From: Lacticaseibacillus absianus
GTDB taxonomy: Bacteria > Bacillota > Bacilli > Lactobacillales > Lactobacillaceae
Assembly (NCBI RefSeq): GCF_013407595.1
Contig: NZ_JABEKX010000002.1
Location: forward strand, 62,001 to 126,000
Length of the DNA: 64,000 nucleotides
Direction: 5' to 3'
The first letter of the stretch is position 1. Every line of letters begins with the position of its first letter. Both the position numbers and the translations under genes were made by a program. The notes under the pieces are model-generated. The model saw only the letters and a list, made by a program, of their open reading frames with translations. It ran no database searches and was not told the DNA's origin. Below, piece after piece: positions 8,787-18,763 of the stretch.

Positions 8787-9856
8787 AAAAACTCGTCAGT
8801 ATGATCGTCGTGATCCTCGCTGTTGTTGCCGGGCTGGGCTTCTGGTCCGCCAGCCTCAAGCAGTCGCAAGGCGCGACGGGGGACAACACGCTAAACTTCG
8901 CTAACTGGGGCGATTACATTGACCCGGCGCTGATCAAGAAGTTCGAGAAGCAGACCGGGTACCATGTCAACCAGGAAACCTTTGACTCTAACGAGGCGAT
9001 GTACACCAAGATCCAGCAGGGCGGCACGGCCTACGATCTGACCGTTCCGTCCGAGTACATGGTCGAGAAGATGATCAAGGCGAAGATGCTGGTTCCGCTA
9101 GACAAAAGCAAGCTCAAGGGCCTCCAAAACTTTGGGCGCCTGTACATGGACCGGTCGTTCGACCCGGGGAATAAGTATTCGATCCCGTATTTCTGGGGGA
9201 CGCTTGGGATCATCTACAACGACAAGTACGTGCGGCGGGAGGAGGTCCAGCACTGGGATGACCTCTGGAATCCGAAGTGGCGCGGCGACATTATGTTGAT
9301 CGATTCCGCGCGCGACATCTTAGGTTTTTCCCTCGTGTCTATGGGCAAGTCGATGAACACCACCGACCCGACCACCCTGATGCTGGCGAAGACCAAGCTC
9401 GACCAGCTGTCGTCGAACGTCAAGGCAGTGGTCGCCGATGAGATCAAGATGTACATGGCCGAAGGGGAGGCGCCACTGGCTGTCGACTGGTCCGGGGAAG
9501 CGGCGGACATGATGTGGGATAACTCACACCTGCATTACGTCGTTCCAAGCGAAGGGTCCAACCTCTGGTTCGACAACCTCGTGATCCCGAAGACCGCCAA
9601 GCACTTCAAGGCGATCTACGCCTTCTTGAACTTCATGAACGACCCGAAGAACGCGGCGCAAAACGCGGATTACGTCGGCTACTCGACGCCGAACACCGCC
9701 GCCTTGCACCGCCTGCCGAAGGACGTCCAGAACGATAAGCAGTTCTATCCGCCGCAAAGTGTGATCAAGAAGTCCGAAGTGTACGCTGACCTCGACCCGA
9801 AGATCGTCGGGATGTATAACGACTTGTTCTTGGAGTTCAAGATGTTCCGCAAGTAG
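8783..9856 (+). CDS. potD: Spermidine/putrescine ABC importer substrate-binding protein
   Basis: A 357-residue extracellular binding protein of the PotD/PotF family (LNFANWGDYIDP, TAYDLTVPSEYMVEKM, YFWGTLGIIYND, AVDWSGEAADM). The start is GTG 8783 overlapping potC. Residues 5-24 form one hydrophobic segment, but there is no lipobox cysteine (AGLGFWSASL), so the protein is probably held by an uncleaved N-terminal helix or released, not lipid-anchored. Polyamine specificity is inferred from family and operon context. A strong terminator ends the operon. Confidence 0.94.
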   Translation: MKKLVSMIVVILAVVAGLGFWSASLKQSQGATGDNTLNFANWGDYIDPALIKKFEKQTGYHVNQETFDSNEAMYTKIQQGGTAYDLTVPSEYMVEKMIKAKMLVPLDKSKLKGLQNFGRLYMDRSFDPGNKYSIPYFWGTLGIIYNDKYVRREEVQHWDDLWNPKWRGDIMLIDSARDILGFSLVSMGKSMNTTDPTTLMLAKTKLDQLSSNVKAVVADEIKMYMAEGEAPLAVDWSGEAADMMWDNSHLHYVVPSEGSNLWFDNLVIPKTAKHFKAIYAFLNFMNDPKNAAQNADYVGYSTPNTAALHRLPKDVQNDKQFYPPQSVIKKSEVYADLDPKIVGMYNDLFLEFKMFRK

Positions 9857-9862
9857 TGGTGC

Positions 9863-9896
9863 GGGCGCCAAGCAGACATGCTTGGCGCCCTTTTTT
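9863..9896 (+). terminator. Intrinsic terminator of the pot operon
   Basis: A 12-bp perfect stem (GGGCGCCAAGCA / TGCTTGGCGCCC) with loop GACA is followed by six T residues. Confidence 0.95.
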
Positions 9897-10018
9897 AGGT
9901 GGTGCGTGACGGATTGGCACGCCGACGCGCGACCCGCGGCTCAAGGTGATCTGTCAGCGTCAGGTGGCCCGTTTGGCCGTGGCCAGATTTTTCTCCCCTG
10001 TTCAGCGCGCGGAACGAG

Positions 10019-10024
10019 TATAAT
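10019..10024 (+). promoter_or_regulatory. -10 element ahead of pepN
   Basis: A perfect TATAAT lies 31 bases before the pepN ATG. No clear -35 hexamer at the right distance was found. The preceding 9897-10018 holds nothing else recognisable. Confidence 0.6.
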
Positions 10025-10055
10025 GAAGGCAATCTAAATTTTTGCGGAGGTAATT

Positions 10056-12587
<2,532 letters not shown>

Positions 12588-12636
12588 ACTTGCCGCATCA
12601 AGTGGCGCCATCAAAGGGCCGCGCTGATGCGTCTGG

Positions 12637-12676
12637 ACACCGTCGCTCGACTAGCTCGGGCGGCGGTGTTTGCTTT
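12637..12676 (+). terminator. Terminator of pepN
   Basis: ACACCGTCGCTCGA pairs with GCTCGGGCGGCGGTGT (with G-U pairs) and is followed by the T-rich TTTGCTTT. Confidence 0.65.
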
Positions 12677-12780
12677 GGTGCCAGGTTAGTCGCTTTTTGA
12701 CCCGCAATCTATCCACTTGACGCCGAGTGATTGCACTGGCACGCGAGAGCTGGCACACTGAGTTCAAGGAGGCGAGTGTG

Positions 12781-13176
12781 ATGGCTAAGATCCAACTATC
12801 GCCAGCCTTTGTGGCGCTGATGCGGCGCAAGGGGCTGGATAAGAAGACGTTGCTGCTGATCACAGACGATGGGGGCGGTAAGTATTCGCTGCAGGGCGGG
12901 GCGTGCAGTATCGGCACGAAGTTCACGCTGATCGTGCGTGCGGCGCCGGACCCCGACTACTCGGTCCCGCTCGTCAACTCGGCGGGCCTTGCCCTGTTCA
13001 CCTCGGATTACGACCTGATCTTTCTGGGGCCGGGGCTGGCGATGGACTTCGCGGCTGGCGCGATCCAGATCAAAGACGATGCGCACCTGCTGGACTCCGG
13101 CGTGCGGATCGCAGACGGTGAGGCTGTCCTGGCGGCGTTTGACCAGGGCGTGATGATCGATGGGACCACGTGCTGA
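12781..13176 (+). CDS. HesB/IscA-like (iron-sulfur biosynthesis family) protein
   Basis: A 131-residue protein resembling the lactobacillal branch of the HesB/IscA fold (ALMRRKGLDKKTLLLITDDGGGKYS, then YDLIFLGPGLAMDF). It lacks the three-cysteine pattern of true A-type scaffold proteins; only C42 or so (GGACSIG) and the terminal cysteine are present, so cluster carriage is doubtful. The ATG lies eight bases after AAGGAGG. It is a single gene between terminators. Function unknown beyond the fold. Confidence 0.65.
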   Translation: MAKIQLSPAFVALMRRKGLDKKTLLLITDDGGGKYSLQGGACSIGTKFTLIVRAAPDPDYSVPLVNSAGLALFTSDYDLIFLGPGLAMDFAAGAIQIKDDAHLLDSGVRIADGEAVLAAFDQGVMIDGTTC

Positions 13177-13182
13177 CGCCCA

Positions 13183-13207
13183 AGAGACCCCAATGGGGTC
13201 TCTTTTT
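13183..13207 (+). terminator. Intrinsic terminator after the HesB-like gene
   Basis: A 9-bp stem AGAGACCCC / GGGGTCTCT with loop AAT is followed by a run of T residues. Confidence 0.9.
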
Positions 13208-13278
13208 GGGTTGGGCCTCGCCCATGGCGATAAAATGTTGTAGGCTAGAGGGTAATGAACGACAAGGAGTCTCTGCAC

Positions 13279-14406
13279 ATGGCGCTATTTGGCAACACGT
13301 TTTTCTGGACGTTTTTTTTCATGTTGGGCTTCGTCGCCTCGGTCGAGCTGATCCAGGACTTGGGGTCGCAGATGGCGGAACGCTGGTTGCACCGGCCGCT
13401 TGACGCGTCATGGCTCCTGATCGGCTATGTGCTGATCGTGTTGGTGTGCGTGCGCCTGCTGCGGGTCTTTGCGGACATGGACGTCTGGACGGCCAATGTG
13501 TTGCGCAACGGGGCGCTGCTGTATATCAGTACCAAGTTGACAGATCGCCGCGCGTTTCGGGCCCTGCTCGGGGCGACGGCGCTGTCGTTTTGGCCGTTTT
13601 GGGACTGGCACTGGGCGGTGCTGGCGTGGTTTGTCGGTGTGCTGGCGCTGCTCGATGGGGTCAATCGGGCCCGGCGCTGGCTGCTCGGCCGAGAGTGGCG
13701 CCTGCTGACGGCGGTTGCCGGGATGAGCCTAGTGATGTGGGGCTTCGACGCGTACGCCTACCACACGCCGCTGAACGAAACGCTGTTGATGGCGACCTGC
13801 TTCTTTTTGATCCAGTGTGTCGCGCGCGGCTACGATCGACTGCTGGTGTACCGGAAGCACCGGATCCAGACCCTTCAGTACGATACCCAACACGATAGTC
13901 TCACCGGCGCGATGAGCCGGGCCAAATTCATGAACGACTTGTCGCGGTGGCGACAGTTGCGCGTCAGCGGCCAGGTCCCACCGGTCTACCTCGCCATGAT
14001 GGACCTCGACCACTTCAAGGCGGTCAACGACGAGTACGGGCACCTAGCGGGTGACGCGCTGTTGCGCGCGTTCACCCGGAATTGGCGTGACTATATCGAC
14101 GCGGTCGCCTACCCGTGCAGTCTGTACCGAACGGGTGGGGAGGAGTTCAGCTTGATCATCGCGGGTGGGGCGGATGCGCCAACGGCCCAGCGGCTGCTGA
14201 CGGACTACCTGGCCCAGCTGGCGACCGTTCGCGCGGCCACGCGGCACGGGGCACTGCCGCTGACGGTCTCGATCGGCTTGACCGCGATCCGCGCCAGCGA
14301 TGCGCGTAACGAGATATTGATCGACCGCGCGGATGCGCACCTATACGCGGCTAAGCGCGCCGGGCGAGCGCGCTTAGTCACGGATGACCAGGAAGAAGGC
14401 GAGTGA
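13279..14406 (+). CDS. Membrane-bound GGDEF diguanylate cyclase
   Basis: A 375-residue protein with about five or six N-terminal membrane helices (residues 5-190) and a C-terminal GGDEF domain (about 200-370). The catalytic signature is GGEEF at 286-290, with substrate-binding MDLDHFKAVNDEYGH at 241-255 and the lead motif HDSLTGAMSR. It should make cyclic di-GMP from two GTP. The allosteric RxxD inhibitory site five residues before GGEEF is absent (AYPC), so product feedback is unlikely. I choose ATG 13279 because AAGGAG precedes it by nine bases; an earlier ATG at 13255 has no ribosome site. Confidence 0.88.
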   Translation: MALFGNTFFWTFFFMLGFVASVELIQDLGSQMAERWLHRPLDASWLLIGYVLIVLVCVRLLRVFADMDVWTANVLRNGALLYISTKLTDRRAFRALLGATALSFWPFWDWHWAVLAWFVGVLALLDGVNRARRWLLGREWRLLTAVAGMSLVMWGFDAYAYHTPLNETLLMATCFFLIQCVARGYDRLLVYRKHRIQTLQYDTQHDSLTGAMSRAKFMNDLSRWRQLRVSGQVPPVYLAMMDLDHFKAVNDEYGHLAGDALLRAFTRNWRDYIDAVAYPCSLYRTGGEEFSLIIAGGADAPTAQRLLTDYLAQLATVRAATRHGALPLTVSIGLTAIRASDARNEILIDRADAHLYAAKRAGRARLVTDDQEEGE

Positions 14407-14407
14407 G

Positions 14408-14662
14408 ATGACTGAACTGAAGGCCCAATTGACCGCTGCCTTGGCGGCGTCGACCACGACGACCGCTGAGGCGATGGCGCTACGCAACGCGTTGCAGGCG
14501 ATGGCCAAGGGGCGGACGCCGACGCTTGCAGCCCAGCAGCTGAGTGCGGAGCTCGGCTTCTTGGCCCAGACCATCGGCTTGTCCGCACCGCTCAATGCCT
14601 TGTTCGTCACGCTGGTGCGGCAAGGGACCGCGCTGGCGATGCCGAAGCGCCCAACGATATGA
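14408..14662 (+). CDS. Small helical protein downstream of the diguanylate cyclase
   Basis: An 84-residue alanine- and leucine-rich protein predicted as a helical bundle (LKAQLTAALAAST, ALRNALQAMAKG, LGFLAQTIGLSAPLNAL), starting two bases after the cyclase stop. No signal peptide, no cysteine and no motif that I can assign. The size and helical pattern recall enterocin A-type bacteriocin immunity proteins, but that is only a resemblance. Its tight spacing suggests it is translated with the cyclase. Confidence 0.55.
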   Translation: MTELKAQLTAALAASTTTTAEAMALRNALQAMAKGRTPTLAAQQLSAELGFLAQTIGLSAPLNALFVTLVRQGTALAMPKRPTI

Positions 14663-14716
14663 GACTGACTGGGATGTAGGCGTGTCGTTCAGAAACGGAT
14701 GGCGATCAAGAGGCAG

Positions 14717-14758
14717 CACAACGCCGACACACTGAAGCTCGAGGGTGTCGGCGTTGTG
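14717..14758. terminator. Hairpin between convergent small protein and GH35 genes
   Basis: A 14-bp perfect stem CACAACGCCGACAC / GTGTCGGCGTTGTG with a 14-base loop lies between convergent genes. T-richness is weak on both sides, so it is a possible bidirectional terminator. Confidence 0.6.
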
Positions 14759-14782
14759 TTGTCTGTGATCTAAACAGCGAAG

Positions 14783-16555
14783 TTAAATTTGTTTATACCT
14801 TGGCGTCTTTCGCAAGCTGAGTTGTTTTTGATACTGGCCTTCGCTTTCGAAAACGATGATTTCGTTATATCCTTTCTTGAGAAGACCATGTGCAATATAA
14901 AGTGAGAGGAGCGGGCCAGTCGACCAGAAGCGACCGACGTTAAATCCGTTGACAAACAGGCAACCCTTCCCAAATCCAGTTAGATCGGCAAAGGTATCTT
15001 GTGCTGCTTCAAGCTCAAAACCGAACTTGTAAAAAGCTGGTTGGTGAGGTAGCCACGTCTTCGAAAAGTCGACGGCGTCAACGTTGTTCAAAGGGAGCGC
15101 ACGTTGGCACCAACCAGAGATGAAGTGCAGGTCGGCCATCACACCTGTGCGGAGCCCTTTCTTTTGGGTGTCAGCTAAAAATTTGTGACCGTACTGCACA
15201 CGCCCCATATTTTCGATCAATAAATCCAGTCGATTAGTTGTTTGCGGCAGATCGGCGGCGATATCGCGCCCGATCTCATTCTGGTATTGCGTCGCAATTA
15301 ATTGATGATTCACAAATACCTGAACACGATCTCGTGCATCGATCACGCGAAGACGCTGGGTTGGGCTGTCCTGCGGAAGCTCAGCCGTATACAGGGTATA
15401 CCCGGTGTTCTGGCCAATGTCCTCCATGGTCTTGGGGTACTTGGTCGTGAGGCTGGTCGAGAGATCATCAAGCGTCGAAAAGAGGCTTACTTTATTCATC
15501 AAAGGAATATTCAGCAGTTCCATCACAGGTTTGACTCTAGGTGCGGTCTGCTCGATCTCAGGATCATAGGCTCTGAGGACGGCTTGGAGTGCGAAATATT
15601 TTTCGGTCGGGTTACCTTGTTCATTTAATGGTGCGTCGTAATCATACGAGGTGATCTGTGGCAGGTCGGTGACACCGCGCGCGGAACAACCATTCATAAA
15701 GCCAAAGTTGGTGCCGCCATGGAACATGTAGAGGTTGATGCTGCCAAGCGTGAGTAATGTTTGGATCTCTTGGGCAAAATCAGCGGTATCTCGACGTACG
15801 ATCGGCTCGCCCCATCGGTTGAACCAGCCGGTCCAAAACTCCATACACATCAATGGCCATTGGCGCTCGTGTGCGGTCAAAAAGTCGCTGAGCGCAGTCA
15901 TGTTTTCGATGCTATGACTGCCGAAGTTACCTGTTGCGAGAATCCCGTCGTCAACGAGGCTGCCGGTGCGCAGCGCAGCCTGCCATGGCCCATCAGAGGT
16001 GAAAAAGGGTTGGGTCAACCCATGCCGCTGCATCATATCCCGGAGAGCGCGAAGGTAATCCTTGTCATCACCATATGAACCGTATTCGTTTTCAATTTGA
16101 AACATGAGAATGTTGCCGCCATTCGATAGTTGCAGGGGAATCAGTCTGGGTATTAGCTCGCTATAGTAGGCGTCAACGCGGTGAAGATATTCAGGATCTG
16201 ATGAGCGAATTCTGATTGTCGGAGATTTGAGTAGCCAGGCAGGGGTCCCCCCAAATTCCCACTCGCCACAAATGTAAGGGGAGGGGCGAACGATCGCGTA
16301 AAGGCCCAGAGACTGTGCACAACGAAGAAACGCGACGAGATCGTGACCCCCGGCAAAATCAAATTTGCCTTGGTTGGGTTCGTGGATATTCCAAGGAACA
16401 ATCGTCTCGACTGTGTTGAATCCCAGCGCCTTCAAGTTGTACAAAGAGTGTTCCCAATCAGAAGGATGAATGCGGAAGTAGTGGATTGCGCCGGAAATAA
16501 TTTTGAAGGGTTTGCCGTCTAGCATAAAGTCTGTAGAAATTTCAAATTTAGACAA
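14783..16555 (-). CDS. Beta-galactosidase, glycoside hydrolase family 35
   Basis: A 590-residue GH35 enzyme of the BgaC type, probably cytoplasmic because no signal peptide is present. Residues 10-330 form the catalytic barrel: KIISGAIHYFRI, VPWNIHEP, then the acid/base E157 in IENEYGSYG and the nucleophile E239 in CMEFWTGW; the jelly-roll domains follow. Family knowledge suggests beta-1,3-linked galactosides as substrates. I start at TTG 16555, nine bases after AAAGGA; an in-frame ATG at 16603 lacks a ribosome site. Base composition is visibly AT-richer than the flanks, a sign of transfer. A divergent AraC regulator shares its upstream region. Confidence 0.92.
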   Translation of the reverse strand: MSKFEISTDFMLDGKPFKIISGAIHYFRIHPSDWEHSLYNLKALGFNTVETIVPWNIHEPNQGKFDFAGGHDLVAFLRCAQSLGLYAIVRPSPYICGEWEFGGTPAWLLKSPTIRIRSSDPEYLHRVDAYYSELIPRLIPLQLSNGGNILMFQIENEYGSYGDDKDYLRALRDMMQRHGLTQPFFTSDGPWQAALRTGSLVDDGILATGNFGSHSIENMTALSDFLTAHERQWPLMCMEFWTGWFNRWGEPIVRRDTADFAQEIQTLLTLGSINLYMFHGGTNFGFMNGCSARGVTDLPQITSYDYDAPLNEQGNPTEKYFALQAVLRAYDPEIEQTAPRVKPVMELLNIPLMNKVSLFSTLDDLSTSLTTKYPKTMEDIGQNTGYTLYTAELPQDSPTQRLRVIDARDRVQVFVNHQLIATQYQNEIGRDIAADLPQTTNRLDLLIENMGRVQYGHKFLADTQKKGLRTGVMADLHFISGWCQRALPLNNVDAVDFSKTWLPHQPAFYKFGFELEAAQDTFADLTGFGKGCLFVNGFNVGRFWSTGPLLSLYIAHGLLKKGYNEIIVFESEGQYQKQLSLRKTPRYKQI

Positions 16556-16675
16556 TAACTCACGTCCTTTGCTATACTTTGGGTGTTCTTTATCCCGAAA
16601 CAAGAATAGCGTCTCAGCGCTAAATAAAGAATATTCAATTTACCTAAAACATGGATGATATGCCAGGAGATGAAA

Positions 16676-17554
16676 TTGTTGATCAGACCCGAAGACTCAT
16701 TTGACGCTGAGCGGACGATGCTGTTTCCGAACGCCGGGAACGCAGAGGATGTCCAGTCGCCGCTCATCGAAGGGACGCTTCCGGTGGAAATGGGCTACTA
16801 CGCGGTTGCCCGACACCATTTCCGTGAACGACCGTCTGGTGAACCGAATTGGATCTTAGTGCACTGCATCGCCGGCTCGGGCACGGTGGGGATAGGCGAT
16901 CAGATTTACACGCTCAGCGCGAACCAGGTGATCTGTTTGCCACCGAACGTTGCGCATTTCTACGGCGCGAGCCAAAATGATCCTTGGTCAATTTTGTGGT
17001 GCCATTTTTCTGCAGGTGGGGCATATGCAACAATGGTTGCACGTTCGACGCGAGAAATCCTATCGAGTGGCCGGCAGCAACTCGTCAAAAAACGGTGGAC
17101 GGAACTTTTTGATTTGTGCAGTAAAACGTATCAATTCGAAAATGCGGTTTGCGCGAGTAATCTGCTACGCCTGCTTCTGTCAGAGATCTACCTATTACCT
17201 GACCAGCAATCGCCCAATATGGAAAATGCTCGACTTGAGATCGCCATTCGGCATATCAAGCATCATCTATCGGAGCGGGAAACGTTATGTCAGTTGGCTG
17301 ATGACTTAGGGACCTCAAGGAGCGCGCTATCAGAGCTTTTCCATCGGGCCTATCAAACTGGCCCGATCGAGTATATGATCCAGCTGCGGATCGATAAGGC
17401 CTGCGAGCTTCTGCGCTTTAGTACGTTGCGGATCTATGAGGTGGCGACCGCGCTTGGATATTCGGATCCACTATACTTTTCGCGGCAGTTCAAGCAGATC
17501 GTGGGGGTCTCCCCGAAGCAGTACCGCTTGACGTCTAGTCGTATCGGTCGGTAA
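16676..17554 (+). CDS. AraC-family regulator divergent from the GH35 gene
   Basis: About 292 residues: an N-terminal cupin-like sugar-sensing domain (HHFRERPSG, LVHCIAGSGTVG, YTLSANQVICLPPNVAHFY) and two C-terminal HTH motifs (LCQLADDLGTSRSALSELF and VATALGYSDPLYFSRQFKQ). It most likely activates the divergent GH35 beta-galactosidase in response to its substrate. Start choice is uncertain: AGGAG (16665-16669) lies six bases before TTG 16676 but touches ATG 16670; ATG 16655 precedes it. The 5' part is AT-richer like the GH35 gene. Confidence 0.85.
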   Translation: MLIRPEDSFDAERTMLFPNAGNAEDVQSPLIEGTLPVEMGYYAVARHHFRERPSGEPNWILVHCIAGSGTVGIGDQIYTLSANQVICLPPNVAHFYGASQNDPWSILWCHFSAGGAYATMVARSTREILSSGRQQLVKKRWTELFDLCSKTYQFENAVCASNLLRLLLSEIYLLPDQQSPNMENARLEIAIRHIKHHLSERETLCQLADDLGTSRSALSELFHRAYQTGPIEYMIQLRIDKACELLRFSTLRIYEVATALGYSDPLYFSRQFKQIVGVSPKQYRLTSSRIGR

Positions 17555-17596
17555 GCACTATCCGCGTGTCGCAGATAGGTCGGTAACTGATGACAT

Positions 17597-17646
17597 AAAC
17601 AGCTGACCACCCCTCGACTGATCTGTTGAGGGGTGGTCAGCTGTTT
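17597..17646. terminator. Bidirectional terminator between convergent AraC genes
   Basis: A 19-bp perfect stem (AAACAGCTGACCACCCCTC and its complement) with a 12-base loop; the arm ends give AAA/TTT on both sides. Confidence 0.85.
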
Positions 17647-17668
17647 GTGGTCTCACCGATCTGTTGGC

Positions 17669-18601
17669 TCATGTCCGACCACCCTCAGTCAGCGGATCTG
17701 GCCGCGGAAAGTGGCGCTGCTGTCGGTAGGTCCTCGGCGCCACCCCGAACCGCTTCTTGAAGACACGGGAAAAATAGTACTGGTCGGCATAACCCACGCG
17801 TTGGGCGATCTGCTGAACGGAGAGTGCGGTGTCTTGCAGGTAGTGACTGGCTTGTTGGGTCCGGATGTCGGTGACGAACCGATTGATGCTCGTGCCGACG
17901 GTCTGGCGAAAGATCCGGTTGAGGTAGCTCTCGGAGACGCCTACCTGCGCGGTGAGCTGGGCGGCCGTGATCGGCTCGCTCAGGTGGGCATAGATGTATT
18001 GGATCGTCTGGGTGATGTAGTCGTTGCTGGTGAAGTGATCGCCTCGGGCGCTCTCGGTCTGGAGCGCAATATAGGCTAGGGTCATGGCGAGCACTTGGGA
18101 CGCGTAGAAGACGCCTTCGAACGAGAACCCGGTGGAAAGCGACCGGATCATCTGGCCGAACTGAGACATGAGCAGACTGATATCGGCTTCGGCGGTCAGC
18201 TGGACGTGCACGAAGCCATCCCCTTGCCGGGCTTCTTGGGGCAGGTAGTCGGCGACGAGCGCACCGGTGAAGTGGACCCAGAAAATATCCCAAGGCGCCT
18301 CCGCCGACGCGTAATACGTGTGGAGGCGATCGGGCGGCAGCAAGACGATCGACCCGCGGGTGACCGGCCAGGTCTTGGTGGCCGACCGAACCTCTCCGCG
18401 GCCGTGGGTGCAGAAGATCAAGATCCACGCCTTGGCCCCGTGCTCGCGGTGAACGTAGTGGGCGCGTGCGCTCGGATAGAACCCGAGGTCCGTCATGTAG
18501 AGCTGACGGATCACGCGGGAAAACTTGAAGTGGTTCAGGATCTCAGGCGGGAGCACGTATAAGTACTCGTTGGCAAACCCCTCTGTTTTTTGCGTTGTCA
18601 T
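17669..18601 (-). CDS. AraC-family regulator divergent from the DUF5107-TPR gene
   Basis: A 310-residue AraC protein with an N-terminal arabinose-binding-type cupin (IRQLYMTDLGFYPSARAHYVHREHG region, VLLPPDRLHTYYASAEAPWD) and a C-terminal double HTH (ITAAQLTAQVGVSESYLNRIF, VQQIAQRVGYADQYYFSRVFKK). It is divergent from, and probably controls, the DUF5107-TPR gene. The ATG at 18601 follows AAGGGGGG; the open frame further upstream is in the promoter region and unlike the family. Composition is GC-rich, unlike the neighbouring GH35/AraC pair. Confidence 0.9.
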   Translation of the reverse strand: MTTQKTEGFANEYLYVLPPEILNHFKFSRVIRQLYMTDLGFYPSARAHYVHREHGAKAWILIFCTHGRGEVRSATKTWPVTRGSIVLLPPDRLHTYYASAEAPWDIFWVHFTGALVADYLPQEARQGDGFVHVQLTAEADISLLMSQFGQMIRSLSTGFSFEGVFYASQVLAMTLAYIALQTESARGDHFTSNDYITQTIQYIYAHLSEPITAAQLTAQVGVSESYLNRIFRQTVGTSINRFVTDIRTQQASHYLQDTALSVQQIAQRVGYADQYYFSRVFKKRFGVAPRTYRQQRHFPRPDPLTEGGRT

Positions 18602-18763
18602 GGCCCCCCTTATCAACTGGTTCGCGCCGCCTAACCGTATCACGAACGGCGCTGATGCACAATCTAAGGTTGCGGATCGTCCATCAAAAGGCGTGCTTCG
18701 TGTATTTTGTCTCGCCGCGCCCCGCGATAGCATAGTGACAACAAGTTGAAAGGGGTCTTCATA
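18602..18763. promoter_or_regulatory. Divergent regulatory region, AraC / DUF5107-TPR
   Basis: 162 bases between divergent starts. I could not place confident -35/-10 pairs; CATAGTGACAACAAG near 18731 and the A/T-rich ATTTTGTC near 18703 are weak candidates. AraC operator half-sites are expected here but not identifiable by eye. Confidence 0.4.
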
